From the NCBI GenBank assembly GCA_038065015.1, contig JBBTRU010000001.1, forward strand, positions 1 through 51,416: 51,416 bases of DNA, in the 5' to 3' direction. The notes beneath the pieces are model-generated. The model worked only from the letters and a program-made list of their open reading frames with translations, was not told the origin of the DNA and did no database searches. This stretch comes from CAIPSZ01 sp038065015 (GTDB lineage Bacteria; Patescibacteriota; Patescibacteriia; PEXW01). The position numbers and the translations under genes were made by a program. How positions within the stretch are numbered: the first letter of the stretch is position 1; each line of letters opens with the position of its first letter. Positions 49,301 through 51,416 of this stretch are shown in pieces.

Positions 49301-51416
49301 CGGTCCCTTTCATCACACTACCGGCTGACGCAATGGAAACATTCTTCGCAACATTCACATTCGGGTCGTTCGTATCAATATCCAGCGCCCCGTCGGTGAG
49401 TGTGAGGTTGCCAGCCACAATCAAATTGCCAGAGATAATACAATCATCGTTGCTTGTGCCGGCATTCTTACATTCGAAGTTATAGAAAGTCTGGCCGTTG
49501 GTAATTATAGTCTCGTGGGCATTCGTGGCGGCCGTGCTATTCATGAACACCGTCGAGTTCGTGTACGCCGTAAGCGTACCCGACATGGTCCAGTTGCCGC
49601 CCACGTCCATAATGGTGCCGTCACCTTCGTTACTCCCGCCGCTGTCCGTTAGGTCGAGCGTACAGGTACCCTGGCAATCTACGTGGTGGGTTACCGTCAC
49701 GTCGTAGCCCTTGGTATTCAAGGTGTCGGTGGTGTGAATGTTTAAGTTCTCGACGCTGGTATCGCTCGAAAGCGTCACCGTGCTGGGGCTTTGGCCAATT
49801 TGCAGGGTGCCCAGATTCTGCTTAGTTGCATTCGAGTCCGTGTAGGTCATGGTCGTTCCATCCAGGATGAAGACACCCGAGCCGCTGGCTTTGGTAAACG
49901 TGCCGCCGCTAGCAATGCTCACCGTAGCGCCTGTAAGAACGACGTTCACATTGGCGCCTTGCTGGAAAGTGGCACCGTTGGCAATGGAGTAGGCACCATC
50001 TGCTTGCATGGCAGTGGAGTTCGTCACCGTGCCCGTGCCCGAAACCGCAACGGCGTTGAACGACGAGCTGCCGTTGAGCGTGCCGGAGAGCGTCTGCGTG
50101 CCGGTACCGTTGAAAGTTACCGTACCGCTGCTGTGCGTGAACGTCCCGTTGTTGGTGTAATCGCCCTTAAGGTTAAGCGCGCCGCTACTAGGCGCAGTGA
50201 GGGTATTCCCCGTGCCAATGGTGGTTGCCCCACCGACCGTAAAGGTCGGGTTGTTCGTAACCATATCTATAGTGACTGTTCCGGTGCTCGTTTTGGTCAG
50301 GCTCAAGGCACCACTTAAGGTCACCGTTCCCAAGTTTACCGTCAGGGTGCGATTGGTAGCGCCGGTGTTGTACGCTTCTACATCCCCGTAGTCTGCCCGT
50401 GCGCTCAAAGTCTGCGCCGCATTGGTCATGTCCATGCGCAAGATGAGCACGGCGGCAAGCGTACCCGAAGTTGGGAATGCCGTGCCGCTCTGGTACGTGA
50501 GCCGGCCCGGACCGTTGAGCGTACCGCTAAGGGTGAGCGTGGCACCGGTGTGCGTAAGGGTGCGCCCGCTATTTATGGTGAGTGCATCACTGGCCGCAAT
50601 ATCCAACGTGTTTGAAACTATAAGATCGGAAGTTTGCAAAGTAATAGTACCGGCCGAGCTGGGATTAATGGTGAGGCTATTGAGCGTGAACCCGCCTCCG
50701 GTAATATTGTTGGACGTGCCGGTCATCGTCACCGTGGACGTGCCCGGGGTCACGGTACCGCCGAGCACGAGGTTGCCGTTCACAGTGTGCGTGGCATTGG
50801 CCAGGGTAATGGTTCCGGAGAGCGTGAGATTTTGCAGGGTTTTACCAGCACTCGTTAAAGTCTTGCCCGCACCGTTCATGACCAGCGTATTCCCGGCTGC
50901 CGCGGTCAGGGCCCAACAATTGGTCATCGTAAAGTCCCCCCCAATGGTCCAGGTGTTCGTGCCGGTAATAACTGTTGCCCCGTTCTCTATAGGAATGGTG
51001 CAGGAAAAATTTCCTAACGCTGTGAAAGGCAAATTATTCGTGGCCCCGGTGAGTATGGGGTCAATACTAACATTCCCAACGGTCACGTTCCCGTCCGCGT
51101 AGAACTCGCCCAGCGTATAGGTGGGAATACCAAGCCCCGTCGGGTTGAAGGTGACGTGGTGGTAGTAGTTGCTCGCCGAGGTGGTCGTCCCCACGGTGGC
51201 ACTCGTAATGTTACTGTAGTTGAACGTGGACGTACTACCCGTGAGCCGGCCATTGTTCACAAATGGCGCACCCGTGGCCTTGAGCTGCCAGGTCTTGCTG
51301 CCCGCATTGAGGTACGTGTAGTACGTGGCATCCGTCGTGGTGGTGAGCACGCCGTTAATGGTCATGCCCCCGACACCCAAGGCTGTGGTCGTCTTATCCG
51401 CGCCAGCACCGGTAAT
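46335..51416 (-). CDS. Very large beta-repeat surface protein, N terminus outside window
   Basis: 1693 residues visible; the frame is open to the window edge, so the N terminus is missing. Almost Cys-free and Lys-poor, rich in Thr, Gly, Asn, Ser and Ala. It consists of many degenerate repeats of about 60-80 residues built from strand pairs such as GTVTFNGTGTQTLSGTLNG, GTVTFDGADASTQLLSG and GTVTLDGGSQQTVDGQLTG, each followed by a F-N-x-(L/V/F)-x-(I/V) strand (SFNAVAVSG, TFNNFNAST, RFNNLIITN). This is the pattern of a beta-solenoid adhesin. The last 165 residues are the C-terminal domain shared with 44729-45880 and end VTYIVTGTF. Role in adhesion or cell-cell contact is inferred. Confidence 0.82.
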   Translation of the reverse strand: MTGAGADKTTTALGVGGMTINGVLTTTTDATYYTYLNAGSKTWQLKATGAPFVNNGRLTGSTSTFNYSNITSATVGTTTSASNYYHHVTFNPTGLGIPTYTLGEFYADGNVTVGNVSIDPILTGATNNLPFTALGNFSCTIPIENGATVITGTNTWTIGGDFTMTNCWALTAAAGNTLVMNGAGKTLTSAGKTLQNLTLSGTITLANATHTVNGNLVLGGTVTPGTSTVTMTGTSNNITGGGFTLNSLTINPSSAGTITLQTSDLIVSNTLDIAASDALTINSGRTLTHTGATLTLSGTLNGPGRLTYQSGTAFPTSGTLAAVLILRMDMTNAAQTLSARADYGDVEAYNTGATNRTLTVNLGTVTLSGALSLTKTSTGTVTIDMVTNNPTFTVGGATTIGTGNTLTAPSSGALNLKGDYTNNGTFTHSSGTVTFNGTGTQTLSGTLNGSSSFNAVAVSGTGTVTNSTAMQADGAYSIANGATFQQGANVNVVLTGATVSIASGGTFTKASGSGVFILDGTTMTYTDSNATKQNLGTLQIGQSPSTVTLSSDTSVENLNIHTTDTLNTKGYDVTVTHHVDCQGTCTLDLTDSGGSNEGDGTIMDVGGNWTMSGTLTAYTNSTVFMNSTAATNAHETIITNGQTFYNFECKNAGTSNDDCIISGNLIVAGNLTLTDGALDIDTNDPNVNVAKNVSIASAGSVMKGTGTWTFDGTTAATYTDSTGTPQNIGTVVFNKTSGVGANDKVTLASSMTGDSADIQTGDTLDLASSGYTLMLAKAGATATVFTVTGTLTPNSNSTVKYTATNSGGNVNVATTTYNNLEVAGAETYDLSGDLTGSNGVGGNVTIGASATLDAKSGSNYNLDVAGNWANSGGFTARSGTVTFDGADASTQLLSGSTTFNNFNASTSANAAGRTLRFTASTTQTVSGTWTITGFSGKKITLESSSSPTQWTINPTAAAVTYVQVSDSNNTGAAFCATFSTETGGGNTNWSVSAGATCGITISGTCDAYDQSTDCTDVGTVKVAVNGSVQAQEDTSIAGTWDISGVSVTSGQIVTIWIDAAATMADRAGAVAKYDGTGDITGVTLFKEHFTIGSVDDQTLTNADIGQYDNSVASGDDDVFWEVSAGNDLTVDTEVQSSQEELYVASGDTFRPASAGGADVTTNHVENVGVWTADANAISVGGNWLNSNTFTYDTSTATFTATDTGHTINNGASNFYNVTFNGSGGAWSPLTNTLTVTNDLIMTAGTFNTAAGTANVTVNGNVQCLTTCGTITMNSAGTNTFTQSVSASKSFGTNVAVGTNWTFYNLTFTASSGTPTITFNATGTGQTIVANTLSTTNGGTSLIVDNETNDRIIDVNGAVTIGAGTTLQASSTAAFNVAGNWTNNGDFTDGSGTVTLDGGSQQTVDGQLTGANDRFNNLIITNASGSDPVTSPSVIFAAALDTASTFNASTASTKLRFLAGGTYTLQNLTLNGQATGTRVALRSSTGGTQWNVNVAGTRAVTYTEVKDSNACGQAPDIDASDGTSHDIGGNDCWNIHTLTFVINDVAVGFGTLSSTAATWANAGATGSASAVAAHTLAITTSAFEGYALSYNGANLVGPETITAATFTGDADGTPNSKQFALAITTNGSGTIPSANQQASNNYSFVPSTTTPLLSKATATPTTETASVYYICNIAATTLPGAYSTAVTYIVTGTF

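Noticed and set aside
1..51416. tRNA or rRNA genes
   Set aside because: No cloverleaf-like sequence with a proper T-loop was seen in the intergenic regions; a covariance search could not be run.

Overview
The window is a GC-rich, gene-dense stretch of a bacterial chromosome. It most likely comes from a Patescibacteria (Candidate Phyla Radiation) genome, probably Parcubacteria-like. The basis is gene content: a minimal monoderm-type type IV secretion cluster (PrgI, TraC-like, VirB4, VirB6/TrbL) with giant unknown proteins, cohesin/dockerin and DUF916 surface proteins, a short DksA-type zinc finger, very few Shine-Dalgarno sites, and hairpin repeats that sit inside genes. The phylum call is inference; no rRNA or tRNA gene was found to confirm it.

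All genes run on the minus strand except one LysM/M23 peptidase. Positions 1-23626 form one very long operon with a strong promoter at 23687-23715. Reading in the direction of transcription it encodes: a TSP3-type membrane-anchored protein, a 3045-residue disulfide-rich giant containing a dockerin-like module, a 1263-residue VirB6/TrbL protein, an unknown Pro/Ala-rich protein, PrgI, a separate TraC-like VirB4 N-domain, the VirB4 ATPase, a membrane-anchored protein that may have the VirB8/NTF2 fold, a membrane protein, a VirB2-like protein with a Cys-rich tail, a PD40 propeller, a DsbA-type thiol oxidoreductase, and a second VirB2-like protein that leaves the window. No VirD4, relaxase, VirB11, VirB9 or VirB10 is visible here.

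Positions 24045-31029 hold rsmA, an MFS transporter, tsaC, leuS, a DUF559 nuclease and two unknown genes. leuS carries at least two in-frame repeat insertions. Positions 31072-32543 hold the plus-strand LysM/M23 peptidase. Positions 32628-35658 are a signalling operon (histidine kinase, 7TM protein, double-receiver regulator) with a near-consensus promoter. Positions 35661-38206 are dksA-like, lspA and comM. A 36-residue membrane peptide with its own promoter lies at 38216-38326.

Positions 38410-44631 are a surface operon: a DUF916-like protein, a secreted dockerin protein, and three membrane-anchored cohesin proteins. Positions 44729-51416 hold a secreted protein and a very large beta-repeat adhesin-like protein (N terminus outside the window) that share a C-terminal domain, separated by a dense cluster of hairpin repeats.

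The most interesting reading is that these parts belong together. The secretion operon makes a giant disulfide-rich dockerin-bearing protein plus its own oxidoreductase, and the same window encodes three membrane-tethered cohesins that could hold it, or the small dockerin protein, on the cell surface. A second theme is a family of small palindromic repeats that occur both between genes and in frame inside leuS and a secretion gene, much like Rickettsia palindromic elements.
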